Source: SZUA-365 sp964635845
GTDB lineage: Bacteria > Bacteroidota > Ignavibacteria > SZUA-365
Direction: 5' to 3'
DNA length: 64,000 nucleotides
Assembly (NCBI GenBank): GCA_964635845.1
Contig: CAZWNO010000007.1
Location: forward strand, 9,470 to 73,469
The position numbers and the translations under genes were made by a program. Each line of letters begins with the position of its first letter. Position 1 is the first letter of the stretch. The notes under the pieces are model-generated. The model was not told the origin of the DNA, did not search any database, and saw only the letters and a list, made by a program, of their open reading frames with translations. Positions 18,874 to 27,589 of this stretch are shown here, in pieces.

Positions 18874-20787
18874 TTTTTGTCCGTTTTCCAGCAAGTGCGC
18901 GGGGATACGTTTCTCGCGGATGATCTCTTCGAGTTCCTCTCCCTCCAGGATTTCCTTCAGCAGCAATGCTTCAGCAACGAGATCGAGCGTTTCGCGCTGT
19001 TCGGTGAGGATCGTCCTCGCCTCCCTGTACGCGGTTTCGATCATGCGGCGCGTCTCCGCATCGACGAGTCGCAGGGTTTCCTCGCTGAAGTTGCGTTGAC
19101 TGAAAGGATTGTCGCCGAGGTATGCTTCGCCCGAGGGATCCATGAGGGACATATGCCCGAGAGCGTCGCTCATGCCGTATCGTGCCACCATGTTTCGCGC
19201 GAGCGTCGTCGCATGCATGAGGTCGTTTTCCGCGCCGGTGGAAATGGATCCGAAGACGACGTCTTCCGCCGCGCGTCCGCCGAAGAGCACGGTGAGCCGC
19301 GAGCGCAGGTAATCGGCCGTGTAGTTGTGCCGTTCGTCGATCGGTGTCTGCATTGTCACGCCGAGGGCTCGCCCGCGGGGCACGATCGACACCTTCGTCA
19401 CGGGATCGGCGTCGGGGGTCAGCTTCGCGATCATCGCGTGCCCCGCCTCGTGGTAGGCGGTGCGGCGCTTCTCGTCTTCCCGAAGGATGAGGCTCGAGCG
19501 GACATGTCCGAGCATGATCGTATCGAGGGCGGTCATGAAGTCCTCCCGCTCGACATGCTCCTTGCGTTTCTTCGACGCGTGAATGGCGGCTTCGTTGACG
19601 AGATTCTGCAGGTCCGCGCCTGAGTTCCCGGGAGTCGCGCGGGCGATTTCCTTCAGACTCACGTCTTTCGCCAGAGGCACTTTCCGGACATGCACACCCA
19701 GAATCTCCTCGCGTTCCGCGAGGTTGGGCAGATCGACCACGATGCGCCGGTCGAAGCGGCCGGGACGCAGCAGCGCGGGATCGAGCACGTCGGGCTGGTT
19801 GGTGGCCGCCATGACAATGACGTCCTCGTTCGGTTCGAAGCCGTCCATCTCCGAGAGCAGCTGGTTGAGGGTCTGCTCCATCTCGCTGGCGCCGCCACCG
19901 TAGAAACCCTGGATGCCTCCGCGGCGGCGTCCGATGGAATCGATCTCGTCGACAAAAAGGATGCATGGGGCGTTTTTCTTTGCCGTGGCGAAGAGTTCGC
20001 GGACCCGGCTGGCGCCGACCCCGACGAAGAGCTGCATAAATTCCGAGCCGTTGATCGAGAAGAACGGCACGCCGGCCTCGCCGGCGATCGCGCGGGCCAG
20101 CAGCGTCTTGCCCGTGCCCGGAGGTCCGACCAGGAGCACACCTTTCGGCGCACGTCCTCCGAGACGGTGGAAGTCCTGCGGACGCCGCAGGAAGTGGATC
20201 ACCTCGAACAGGGCTTCCTTCTGCTCCTTCGATCCCGCCACATCGTCGAACGTGGTTTTCACTTTCTCCTTCGTGTAGGACTGCGCGTTCATCTTGCCCA
20301 TCGACAGCAATCCACCGGAGCCTCCTCCGCCCCGCAAGCGCGAACTCATGAAGAAGAAGAAACCGAGCATGAGAGCGAGCGGGAGCACGAACCAGATGAT
20401 ATTATTCCATAGTTCAGAAGTGTCCTGTAGGGCGACAACGGTGACGTTTTTCTCCTCGAGCAGAGCCATGAGCGACTCGTCGGGAACGGAAGTCGGCAGG
20501 ATGACACTGTATGCGGGCCCGCTTTTCGCCGAACTCTTCTCGTCATCCCCGCGCCCGTAGGCGGTCAGCGATTCCTGATCGATCTCCACTTTCGCGATCT
20601 TCCCCTCCGCGACCATGTCCCGGAACGCACTGTAAGGAATGGTCGAGCCCTGGCGGCTCCAGCTCCAGAAGAATTGCAGCGCGAATATCAGCGCGAAGGC
20701 GATGAGCAGCCATCGATACACGTTAAAATTTTTCAGCGGGGACTGCGGTTCCTGCTGCCGCTGTTGCTGTTCCTGCTGTCTCGCCAT
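18871..20787 (-). CDS. ftsH: ATP-dependent zinc metalloprotease FtsH
   Basis: The product is 638 residues. After a Gln-rich cytoplasmic start come helix 1 (about 26-43), a periplasmic domain, helix 2 (about 128-147) and a glycine linker. The AAA domain has Walker A GPPGTGKT (221-228), Walker B ILFVDEID and the pore motif near FMQLFVGVGAS. The M41 protease site is HEAGH (446-450). FtsH degrades misfolded and short-lived membrane and cytosolic proteins as a membrane hexamer. Convergent with rsmB. The DNA next to its stop codon is a heptamer array, so the stop lies inside a repeat unit. Confidence 0.97.
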   Translation of the reverse strand: MARQQEQQQRQQEPQSPLKNFNVYRWLLIAFALIFALQFFWSWSRQGSTIPYSAFRDMVAEGKIAKVEIDQESLTAYGRGDDEKSSAKSGPAYSVILPTSVPDESLMALLEEKNVTVVALQDTSELWNNIIWFVLPLALMLGFFFFMSSRLRGGGGSGGLLSMGKMNAQSYTKEKVKTTFDDVAGSKEQKEALFEVIHFLRRPQDFHRLGGRAPKGVLLVGPPGTGKTLLARAIAGEAGVPFFSINGSEFMQLFVGVGASRVRELFATAKKNAPCILFVDEIDSIGRRRGGIQGFYGGGASEMEQTLNQLLSEMDGFEPNEDVIVMAATNQPDVLDPALLRPGRFDRRIVVDLPNLAEREEILGVHVRKVPLAKDVSLKEIARATPGNSGADLQNLVNEAAIHASKKRKEHVEREDFMTALDTIMLGHVRSSLILREDEKRRTAYHEAGHAMIAKLTPDADPVTKVSIVPRGRALGVTMQTPIDERHNYTADYLRSRLTVLFGGRAAEDVVFGSISTGAENDLMHATTLARNMVARYGMSDALGHMSLMDPSGEAYLGDNPFSQRNFSEETLRLVDAETRRMIETAYREARTILTEQRETLDLVAEALLLKEILEGEELEEIIREKRIPAHLLENGQK

Positions 20788-20926
20788 TACTGCTCCATGT
20801 CGTGTGGAATCGCGCGCCGGTGGAAATCGAAACCGGTCGTCTACATACTAACACAAAAGATAGCTGTGAAATTTCGCCCCGGATGGGATGTCCTGCAGAT
20901 AACGGGCGTGTCTCGCCCCGTCGCGG

Positions 20927-22246
20927 TCAGTCCGGTTTTGTTTTGCGGAACTGCACGGTCAACGGCACGCCCTTGAAAGCCCATATCTCACGGATCTGCC
21001 GCTCGACATACCGCCTGTAGCTCTCCGGGATGTATTTCGGTTCGTTGGCGAAGAGCACGATGACCGGCGGGGCTTCGCGCACCTGGGTCGCGTAGAAAAA
21101 CTTCACCTGTTTCCCGGTGGGAGATGCGGGAGGCGGTGTGGCGCGGAGGATTTCGATGATACGATCGTTCAACTCCGAGGTCGGTACGCGCTTGTTGCGC
21201 TCTTCATACACCTCGAGACAGAGGTCGAGCGCTTTCGTCACGCGCTGCTTCGTCAGCGCCGACACGAAGATCACCGGAATGTAGTCGAGCATTTTCACGC
21301 GCGCATGGATTTCCTTCGTGATCTGATCGGCGGACTTGTGATCCTTCTCGACGATATCCCATTTGTTGACTGCGATCACCACGCCCTTGTTGAAGCGCAC
21401 GGCTTCGGTCAGGACGTCGATGTCCTGATGCGTCATTCCTTCGCTGCCGTCGAGAAGGCACAGCGCGACATCGCATCGCTGGATGCTTTTGATCGTGCGC
21501 AGGGTGGAGTAGAACTCGATGTTCTCCTTCACCTTGCTTTTGCGGCGGAGTCCCGCGGTGTCGATGAGCGTGACGGAGCGGCCGCCGTACTCGAACGTGG
21601 AATCGATCGAGTCTCGGGTCGTGCCCGGCACGTCGGTGACGATGGAGCGCTCCCTGCCGAGCAGCGCGTTCGTGATCGAGGATTTTCCCACGTTGGGCCT
21701 GCCGATGATGGCGAGGCGCAGGTGGTCGCTCCGTTCGTCCTCCCGGGCTTCCGGAAAATCCTCGACGATGAGGTCGAGCAGGTCGCCCGACGCCCGGCCG
21801 CTGATGGCCGACACGGGCTGCGGATCGCCGAGGCCGAGCGCATAGAATTCCGCGGGATTCATCTCCCACTTCTGGCTGTCGATCTTGTTGACCGCGAGGA
21901 TGACTTTTTTCGCACTGCGGCGCAGCATCTCGGCAAGTTCCATATCCATCGGGATCAATCCATTCTGTCCATCGACCACGAACACGATCACGGCCGCTTC
22001 TTCGATCGAAAGCCGCACCTGCTCGCGGATGGCGCGCTCGAACACATCCTCCGAAGCAGGGACGTAGCCGCCCGTGTCGATGAGCACGAATTCGCGCCCC
22101 GCCCAGTCCGTCTCGGCGTAATGACGGTCGCGTGTGACACCGGGCTCGTCATGCACTATTGCCTGCCGCGTCCCCACGATGCGGTTGAAAAGGGTGGACT
22201 TCCCGACGTTGGGACGTCCGACGATCGCCACGATGGGTTTGTTCAT
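20927..22246 (-). CDS. der: Ribosome assembly GTPase Der (EngA)
   Basis: The product is 439 residues with two tandem G domains. Each carries a GRPNVGKS P-loop (residues 10-17 and near 180), DTGG/DTAG switch II and NKID/NKWD G4 motifs. A C-terminal KH-like domain follows (VKFFYATQVREAPPVIVLFANEP). Der acts in 50S subunit assembly. Its ATG overlaps the stop of a 55-codon membrane-protein gene (22243-22410), and the ABC-2 exporter genes lie just upstream on the same strand, so it is probably read as the last gene of that transcript. Confidence 0.97.
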   Translation of the reverse strand: MNKPIVAIVGRPNVGKSTLFNRIVGTRQAIVHDEPGVTRDRHYAETDWAGREFVLIDTGGYVPASEDVFERAIREQVRLSIEEAAVIVFVVDGQNGLIPMDMELAEMLRRSAKKVILAVNKIDSQKWEMNPAEFYALGLGDPQPVSAISGRASGDLLDLIVEDFPEAREDERSDHLRLAIIGRPNVGKSSITNALLGRERSIVTDVPGTTRDSIDSTFEYGGRSVTLIDTAGLRRKSKVKENIEFYSTLRTIKSIQRCDVALCLLDGSEGMTHQDIDVLTEAVRFNKGVVIAVNKWDIVEKDHKSADQITKEIHARVKMLDYIPVIFVSALTKQRVTKALDLCLEVYEERNKRVPTSELNDRIIEILRATPPPASPTGKQVKFFYATQVREAPPVIVLFANEPKYIPESYRRYVERQIREIWAFKGVPLTVQFRKTKPD

Positions 22247-22410
22247 GGTTGTGCGCCGCTGTTCCGGCGGCCGAGCAGCATGCGGACGCCGAAATAGACG
22301 ACCGCCGCGACGACGGCGATGATGAGTACGTTGGAGACCGCCCAGTACAGGATGCGAAGGGCGATCACGACGAAGATGATAAGGGCGAGGACGAACAGCA
22401 GATGTTTCAC
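22243..22410 (-). CDS. Small membrane protein coupled to der (55 residues)
   Basis: GTG at 22410 starts a 55-codon frame: VKHLLFVLALIIFVVIALRI, then a second hydrophobic stretch (VLIIAVVAAVVYFGVRMLLG) and a basic tail RRNSGAQP. Two transmembrane helices are predicted by eye. It fits tightly between its neighbours: GAGG lies 5 bases before the GTG, the permease stop is 7 bases upstream, and its own TGA overlaps the der ATG. That arrangement supports a real gene. I do not recognise the family. Confidence 0.7.
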   Translation of the reverse strand: MKHLLFVLALIIFVVIALRILYWAVSNVLIIAVVAAVVYFGVRMLLGRRNSGAQP

Positions 22411-22417
22411 GGGTGCC

Positions 22418-23679
22418 TCACGAGCGGATCCATCGATAGATTTCGTCGAGACTGGGCCGCTTCCCGGTGAGCAGGATGCCCGTGCGGAAAATTTTTCCCG
22501 CGATCCAGGTGACGGCGATGATGGAAAGTACGAGTATCGACAGACTCAAAGCAATCTCCCACGCGGGCGGCGTGGTGATCGGCAGTCGCATGAACATCAT
22601 CTGCGAGGTGAGCAGGGGAATCATCGTGAGCACAATCAGCACGGGATTGTTCGGGCTCTGCATNNNNNNNNNNTAGCCATGAATGCGATGACGATCGGCA
22701 GCATCAGCAGCATGCTGAGATAGCCGGTCATCTGCTGTGCTTCCTGCTCGGTCGAGGCGAGCGAACCGAACGCGACGAATACCGATGCGAAGAACAGGAA
22801 TCCGAGGACGAAATACAGCAGCATGAGTCCCAGGTTGTCGAGCGGGAGGTTGTCGATATCCGCGAGAACCACAAGCGCGATACCGATCACCGCCCAGAAC
22901 AGCACCTGCACGAGCAGGCTGATCCCGATGATCTTTCCGAACATGAGATCCATTGGCGAACAGGAGGAGACGAGGACCTCGACGATGCGGTTGCTCTTCT
23001 CCTCCACCATGCTGCGCACGAGCATCTGTCCCGAGGTGAGGATCATGATCATCAGCAGGATGAGAAACACATACGAAAGGCCGAAGGATTCGAGGAACCC
23101 GGATTCCTCCTCGCCTTCCTCGGACACACGCACGGTGCGCATGGCGGTGGGCTCGGTCAGTTCGTCCACCCGCGCGGGATCGAAGCCCGCGTGCGTGAGC
23201 TTGTATTCGCTGATGATGTCGGAGATGCGCCGCTCCAGCATCGTCGTCGCCTCGACGTCGGAGACGTTGAGCGAGCGGAATTCGACGCTGTGGGAATCGA
23301 GCGCGGAGGGGGGGATCACGATGGCGGACCAGATGTGACCGCGCAGCAGCGCGGTGTCGAGGTCGGCTTTTATCGTCTGCACATTCCTGCCGTCCAACGC
23401 GATGCGTTCGACCTTGTACTTCGGCTTTCCGCCGTCGAGCAGCGGTCCGCGCCGCAGCGAGGCCTCGAGCGAATCAAGGACGACACCGGTGCCGTCGTGC
23501 ACGGCGAGGACCTGTGCTTCCGCATCCTCGAGCGTGTTCTGAAGCATTGCGGGACCGAGAGTGAAGATCGCCATGACAGCGGGCATGAGGAAGAGCCCGA
23601 TCAGGAAGCTCTTCGTCCTGACGCGCTCGATAAATTCCCAGCGCGCGACGCGGAAGGCCTTGGTCGTGATGATCATCAT
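22418..23679 (-). CDS. ABC-2 transporter permease (NatB-like), interrupted by an assembly gap
   Basis: An N-terminal helix (FLIGLFLMPAVMAIFTLGPAML) is followed by an extracytoplasmic domain of about 150 residues. Then come five or six helices with the conserved MVEEKSNRIVEVLVSSCSPMD-type loop before FGKIIGISLLVQ. This is the layout of NatB/YhaP-type ABC-2 permeases, which export small molecules or ions with a NatA-type ATPase. Ten Ns at 22664-22673 interrupt the gene. The last 82 residues continue after the gap in another frame (MQSPNNPVLIVL to WIRS). The start overlaps the end of the ATPase gene by four bases. Confidence 0.85.
22664..22673. other. Assembly gap (10 N) inside the ABC-2 permease gene
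   Basis: Ten Ns mark a scaffold join. Both flanks encode parts of one permease in different frames, so the true gap length is not 10. Confidence 0.95.
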
Positions 23680-24842
23680 GCTTCCTCCTCCGGCAACCGC
23701 TCGCCATACTGGAGTTCACGCTTCAGCCGCGAAAAGCGCAGGAAGGAAAACAGCGAACCCGCCAATGCGATCAGCACGAAGAGCGCGGGCATGGCCGCGA
23801 ATCCGTGCCGAAGTTCGAGCGAAAGCACCCCGGCGACGACGAGAAAGAGGACGCTGTTGAAGAACTGCTTCCGCAGCTTCGGGTGCTTCATGATCATCGG
23901 CCGTCTCGCCGGTGCGGAGGTTTCCGCCCCGGTGGCTGTGTCTTCATCGGCCCGGTCTTTCCCGACGATGTCAATGAAGATTGACTGCAGCGATGGTTCG
24001 ACGCGCGATACCTGCCGAAGCTCGAGCCGAGGGAGCATCGCCTCGATGATTGCGTTGGTGTCCGTCCCCGTCTCGAGTTCCATCTCCGCGTAGTGCTGCG
24101 TCAGGTCCACGGAAAGGACACCCGGCAGTTCGCGAAGGAAATTCCCGTCGCCCGTGAATTCCGCATGCAGGGCGTTCTTGCCGTACTGCTGCTTGATCGC
24201 TGAAGGCGAGCCATACAGGACTGTGCGTCCCTTATCGATCATGAGCAGCTCATCGCAGAGCTTCTCCGCCTGCTCCATCTGATGCGTCGAAAAAATGATC
24301 GCGCGGTTGTCATTCCTGAGCTGGAGGAGGGCCTCCTTCATCAGAACCTGATTGACGGGATCGAGGCCGGTGAAGAGTTCGTCGAGCACCAGCAGGCGCG
24401 GCTCATGGAGGATCGCGATGATGAACTGCACCTTCTGCTGGTTGCCCTTCGAGAGTTCCTCCACATTCCGCTTCTCATACCCGGTCAGCGAGAAATGCTC
24501 GAGCAGGGGGCGCGCTTTCTCGCGCGCCTCGTCGGGGCGAAGTCCCTTGAGCGAGCCGAAATACGCGATGACATTGCCGAGCTTGTTCTTGCGGTAGAGC
24601 CCGCGTTCCTCGGGCAGATAGCCGATGAGGTTTTTCATATCCTCGCTCATCGGTCGTCCGTCGATGAACACCCGTCCGGTGTCGGGTTGGATGATGTCCA
24701 TGATCATGCGTATGGTCGTGGATTTCCCCGCGCCATTCGGACCGATAAGTCCGAATATCTGCCCCTCCTTCACCGTGAAGGAGACGTCTTCCACCGCGCG
24801 GATGCCGGTGAAGTCCTTTCGAAGTTGTTGTACCTGGAGCAT
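23676..24842 (-). CDS. ABC transporter ATP-binding protein (NatA-like) with C-terminal membrane extension
   Basis: The product is 388 residues. The ATPase part shows Walker A GPNGAGKST, signature LSKGNQQK, Walker B LLVLDELFTGLDP and the H-loop STHQMEQAE. Residues about 215-300 are the usual DUF4162-type C-terminal domain. After that comes an unusual tail (about 310-388) with two hydrophobic segments (QFFNSVLFLVVAGVLSL and PALFVLIALAGSLFSFLRF) and an acidic end. The extension could anchor the ATPase at the membrane. Translationally coupled to the permease gene downstream. Confidence 0.88.
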   Translation of the reverse strand: MLQVQQLRKDFTGIRAVEDVSFTVKEGQIFGLIGPNGAGKSTTIRMIMDIIQPDTGRVFIDGRPMSEDMKNLIGYLPEERGLYRKNKLGNVIAYFGSLKGLRPDEAREKARPLLEHFSLTGYEKRNVEELSKGNQQKVQFIIAILHEPRLLVLDELFTGLDPVNQVLMKEALLQLRNDNRAIIFSTHQMEQAEKLCDELLMIDKGRTVLYGSPSAIKQQYGKNALHAEFTGDGNFLRELPGVLSVDLTQHYAEMELETGTDTNAIIEAMLPRLELRQVSRVEPSLQSIFIDIVGKDRADEDTATGAETSAPARRPMIMKHPKLRKQFFNSVLFLVVAGVLSLELRHGFAAMPALFVLIALAGSLFSFLRFSRLKRELQYGERLPEEEA

Positions 24843-24911
24843 GAAATTCCCTGATGAAGGGGATGGAAAGACTAAGATACGGAAAATCGGATCGCGGGTT
24901 GCGGCGGGAGT

Positions 24912-25985
24912 TCAGCCTTCGGTCACCACCGGCTGCGTCATCCAGTACAGCACGCGGTCGCGAAAGCGCTGTTCCGTGCCGAGGAGCAGAGGGTCATCCG
25001 CGGCCATGCGCCGGCGGTCGTCGCTGAAGAACCGGCGCACCGCCGCGATCAGCATCCCCGAATCGTCGCCGGCAAACAGTTCCCAGCGCAGGTTGGCGGC
25101 GCCGTCGAAATGACGGGCATACCAGAGCGCGTGCTTGCGCAGGCGGGGAAGCGCACGGATGGCTCCGTATTCGCCGAGGAGGTTTTCGAGATGCGAGGTC
25201 ACAAGAGTCCGCATCGCGGCCGCGTCCGGTGCGTGATCCGTGATTCCGCAGTCAGAATCCTCGGAGATATCGCGGAATATCCAGGGCGTGCCGAGGCAGC
25301 CGCGCGCGACCATGACCGCGACACAACCGGTTTCCCGCATCATGCGGCGGGCGTCCGCCGAGGAGAAGATGTCGCCGTTGCCCACGATGGGAACGGCGAC
25401 GGTGTCGACAGCGTCGCGGATGCAGTCCCAGCGCGCCGCCACGTCGTAGGGCGTGCTGCGCGTGCGCGCATGGAGTGTGATCAATGCGGCACCGCCATCC
25501 TCCGCGGCGCGCACGACATCGCGGGCGGTCTGCCGCGTATCGTTTCCCCGCATCCTGAGTTTGACCGAGACCGGGACCGAAGAGGCGTCGGCTGCGGCAC
25601 GGATGACGCGCGTGAGTCGGGGCAGGTCGTCGAGAATCCGCGCCCCCGCGCCTGCCTCGCAGATCCTCTCGTTCGGACAGCCGCAGTTGATGTCGAAAAG
25701 GTCCGGCTTGAGAGGCAGGAGTTCACGGATCGCCGCCGCGGCGTCGTCGGGATGGGCGGCCACGAGCTGGATACCGATGGGATGCTCGTCCGGGGTGAAC
25801 ACGGCGTTGCGATAGGAATGCGATGCCGCGCGCAGAATACCCGCGGCGCTGACCATTTCCGTGAACGTCAGCGCGGCGCCGAAATCCCTGCACACGGCGC
25901 GGAACGGGATATCGGTCGTCGCCAGCATGGGCGCCAGAACTGCTTTCCCTTTGATTTTATTGATGACATCCATGCGGTCAGCCAT
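24912..25985 (-). CDS. dus: tRNA-dihydrouridine synthase
   Basis: The product is about 357 residues. The TIM-barrel FMN-binding domain starts at KAVLAPMLATTDIPFRAVCR. The hallmark INCGCPNERIC carries the catalytic Cys. KLRMRG, LHARTRS and IVGNGDI are FMN-contact strands, and VMVARGCLGTPWIF is the phosphate site. It reduces uridine to dihydrouridine in tRNA D-loops. I start at ATG 25985; the open frame reaches a GTG at 26054 that adds an unconserved 23 residues. It lies upstream of the ABC genes on the same strand with a 69-base gap. Confidence 0.93.
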   Translation of the reverse strand: MADRMDVINKIKGKAVLAPMLATTDIPFRAVCRDFGAALTFTEMVSAAGILRAASHSYRNAVFTPDEHPIGIQLVAAHPDDAAAAIRELLPLKPDLFDINCGCPNERICEAGAGARILDDLPRLTRVIRAAADASSVPVSVKLRMRGNDTRQTARDVVRAAEDGGAALITLHARTRSTPYDVAARWDCIRDAVDTVAVPIVGNGDIFSSADARRMMRETGCVAVMVARGCLGTPWIFRDISEDSDCGITDHAPDAAAMRTLVTSHLENLLGEYGAIRALPRLRKHALWYARHFDGAANLRWELFAGDDSGMLIAAVRRFFSDDRRRMAADDPLLLGTEQRFRDRVLYWMTQPVVTEG

Positions 25986-26131
25986 GATACAAGATAGCGC
26001 TGCAAGACGAATCGGGCAAGAGAATCGGAGCTGTCGATCAGAAATGAATTGCACTGCTGCCGGTACAGTGGTATTTTATCGCCATACTCTGCCGTATGCA
26101 CTTCAGAAATTTCCCAACATCGAGGGCTGAA

Positions 26132-26584
26132 ATGATAAGATGTTCGCTTCTGCTGCTGACCGCGTACGTGTTTTCGCTGTCGCTGACCGCCGTCGCCCAG
26201 ACATCCGAGGCGGATTGGGTGGTCGGGAACTGGCTCGTCCAGGACAAAAAGGCGAAGGTCCAGATCTTCAAGAGAGGCAATAAGTATTTCGGGAAGATCG
26301 TCTGGCTGAAGGAGCCGAACGACGCCCGCGGCAAGCCCAAGCTGGATAAAGAGAATTCCGAGGAAAACCTGCGCAACCGCCCTGTCATCGGACTCGAGAT
26401 GCTGCGGGATTTCGAGTACGATGAGGATCGGGTCTGGGAAGACGGGGAGATTTACGATCCGAAGAATGGGAAAACCTACAGTTCCAAAATGACCCTGAGC
26501 GAGGACGGCAAGACCCTCGACGTTCGCGGATACATCGGTATCTCGCTCATCGGCCGCAGCCAGACTTGGACGCGGGTGGAATGA
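26132..26584 (+). CDS. DUF2147 secreted protein
   Basis: The product is about 150 residues. The signal peptide runs MIRCSLLLLTAYVFSLSLTAVAQ. The mature part has the DUF2147 pattern: VVGNWLVQDKKAKVQIFK, then GKIVWLKEPND, IGLEMLRDFEY, GEIYDPKNGKTYSSKMTL and the closing GRSQTWTRV. It is a small beta-barrel-like (calycin-type) periplasmic or secreted domain of unknown ligand. ATG 26132 has GAGGG upstream; an in-frame ATG at 26096 would give a longer pre-sequence. Confidence 0.85.
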   Translation: MIRCSLLLLTAYVFSLSLTAVAQTSEADWVVGNWLVQDKKAKVQIFKRGNKYFGKIVWLKEPNDARGKPKLDKENSEENLRNRPVIGLEMLRDFEYDEDRVWEDGEIYDPKNGKTYSSKMTLSEDGKTLDVRGYIGISLIGRSQTWTRVE

Positions 26585-26623
26585 CCGGCTGAGGCTGTGA
26601 TCGCTCCGGCTCCCTGGTCACGC

Positions 26624-26700
26624 TTTGGCTACACCTTGGCCACGCCTTGGCCACGCCTTGGCTACGCCTTGGCCACGCCTTGGCCACACCTCGGCCACGC
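26624..26700. repeat. Seven 11-bp repeats between the DUF2147 gene and fur
   Basis: Seven head-to-tail copies of CTTGGCCACGC with single-base variants fill most of the space after the DUF2147 stop. No gene overlaps them. Confidence 0.85.
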
Positions 26701-26778
26701 GGGCGCGATGCCGAGGCGGCCGTCCCCCCGTGCGGGTGGATAGATAATGATTTTTTCGCACAGCATTGTCGTTTTTCC

Positions 26779-26807
26779 TTGCGTCGGAGCGGGAATTCTC
26801 GTATCTT
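26779..26807 (+). promoter_or_regulatory. Possible promoter of the fur-feoA-feoB operon
   Basis: TTGCGT, a 17-base spacer and TATCTT. The palindrome at 26809 lies directly downstream, over the expected transcription start. Confidence 0.4.
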
Positions 26808-26808
26808 C

Positions 26809-26829
26809 TATTTAGATTATATCTAAATA
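26809..26829. promoter_or_regulatory. Perfect Fur/PerR-like operator palindrome
   Basis: TATTTAGAT and ATCTAAATA, a 9-bp perfect inverted repeat with a 3-base centre, end 4 bases before the fur start codon. It is a sharp AT-rich island in GC-rich DNA and resembles Fur-family boxes, so autoregulation of the operon is likely. Confidence 0.65.
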
Positions 26830-26833
26830 AACC

Positions 26834-27286
26834 ATGAAAACACCCGATCCCAAAGATTTTTTCACACAGTACCTCAAGCGCAATCAGTATCGCATCACCC
26901 CCGAGCGTTTCGAGATCCTCGAATCGGTGCTGCACTGCGACGGACATTTCGACGCGGACGAGCTGTTTCTGCGCATGAAGAACGCGGGCAGCAAGGTTTC
27001 CCGTGCGACCGTCTACAACACGCTCGACAAGCTGACCGACTGCGGCATCGTCGCGCGATACCGTTTCGGCGAACGCCTGGCGCGGTACGAAATCGTCTTC
27101 GGCAGCGAGCACCACCATCACATCATCTGCCGTGTCTGCGGGAAGATCGAGGAGTTCGTCGACAAGCGCGTCGAGCGATTCGCGCGTGATGCCGCGACCT
27201 CGATGAAGTACGGATTCCAGAACACGGTGCTCCATATCTATGGCGTCTGCCGGGACTGCCAGGAGCGGAAGGGCGCGACGGCATGA
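26834..27286 (+). CDS. Fur-family metalloregulator
   Basis: The product is 150 residues. The winged-helix DNA-binding domain (YRITPERFEILESVL, DADELFLRMKNAGSKVSRATVYNTLDKL) is followed by the dimerisation domain with the metal-binding EHHHHIICRVCGKIEEF. A second CxxC comes near the end (CRDC), giving a structural zinc site. Fur/PerR/Zur cannot be told apart by eye, but the direct coupling to feoA and feoB argues for iron. The start codon has no obvious Shine-Dalgarno because the operator palindrome occupies that space. Its stop overlaps the feoA ATG. Confidence 0.9.
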   Translation: MKTPDPKDFFTQYLKRNQYRITPERFEILESVLHCDGHFDADELFLRMKNAGSKVSRATVYNTLDKLTDCGIVARYRFGERLARYEIVFGSEHHHHIICRVCGKIEEFVDKRVERFARDAATSMKYGFQNTVLHIYGVCRDCQERKGATA

Positions 27287-27501
27287 AGCTCAGCGCTCTG
27301 GCGAAAGGGATGCGCGCCCGCATCGAGCATCTGCCCGTGGGCGAAATCCGCTCGCAGTTCATCCGCATCGGACTGATGGAAGGGGCTGTCGTCTCCTGCA
27401 TGGAGCGCCTCCCGGGGGGCACGATCATTCTCGCATTCAGCCGACAGGAGGTCGCGCTCAGCGGCGACCTGGCTCGCAGCATCGAAATAAGCCGCTGCTG
27501 A
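27283..27501 (+). CDS. feoA: Ferrous iron transport protein FeoA
   Basis: The product is 72 residues with an SH3-like fold pattern: IRSQFIRIGLMEGAVVSCMERLP, then a final VALSGDLARSIEI. FeoA is a small cytoplasmic accessory of FeoB. It overlaps the regulator gene by four bases and precedes feoB by 88 bases. Confidence 0.9.
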   Translation: MKLSALAKGMRARIEHLPVGEIRSQFIRIGLMEGAVVSCMERLPGGTIILAFSRQEVALSGDLARSIEISRC

Positions 27502-27589
27502 GCCGATATCGTTCCGCTGAACCGTCGGTCCGCCGCCGATTTGTTTCATCACTGCTGATTCCTCATTCCCAAGAAACGGCCTCGCAGAC

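Noticed and set aside
22418..22663. Separate small membrane gene after the permease
   Set aside because: The 82 residues continue the ABC-2 permease fold across a gap; they are its C-terminal part.
26618..27235. Minus-strand frame with WPRRGQGVAKA repeats
   Set aside because: Product of the 11-bp repeat array and the shadow of fur; not a gene.
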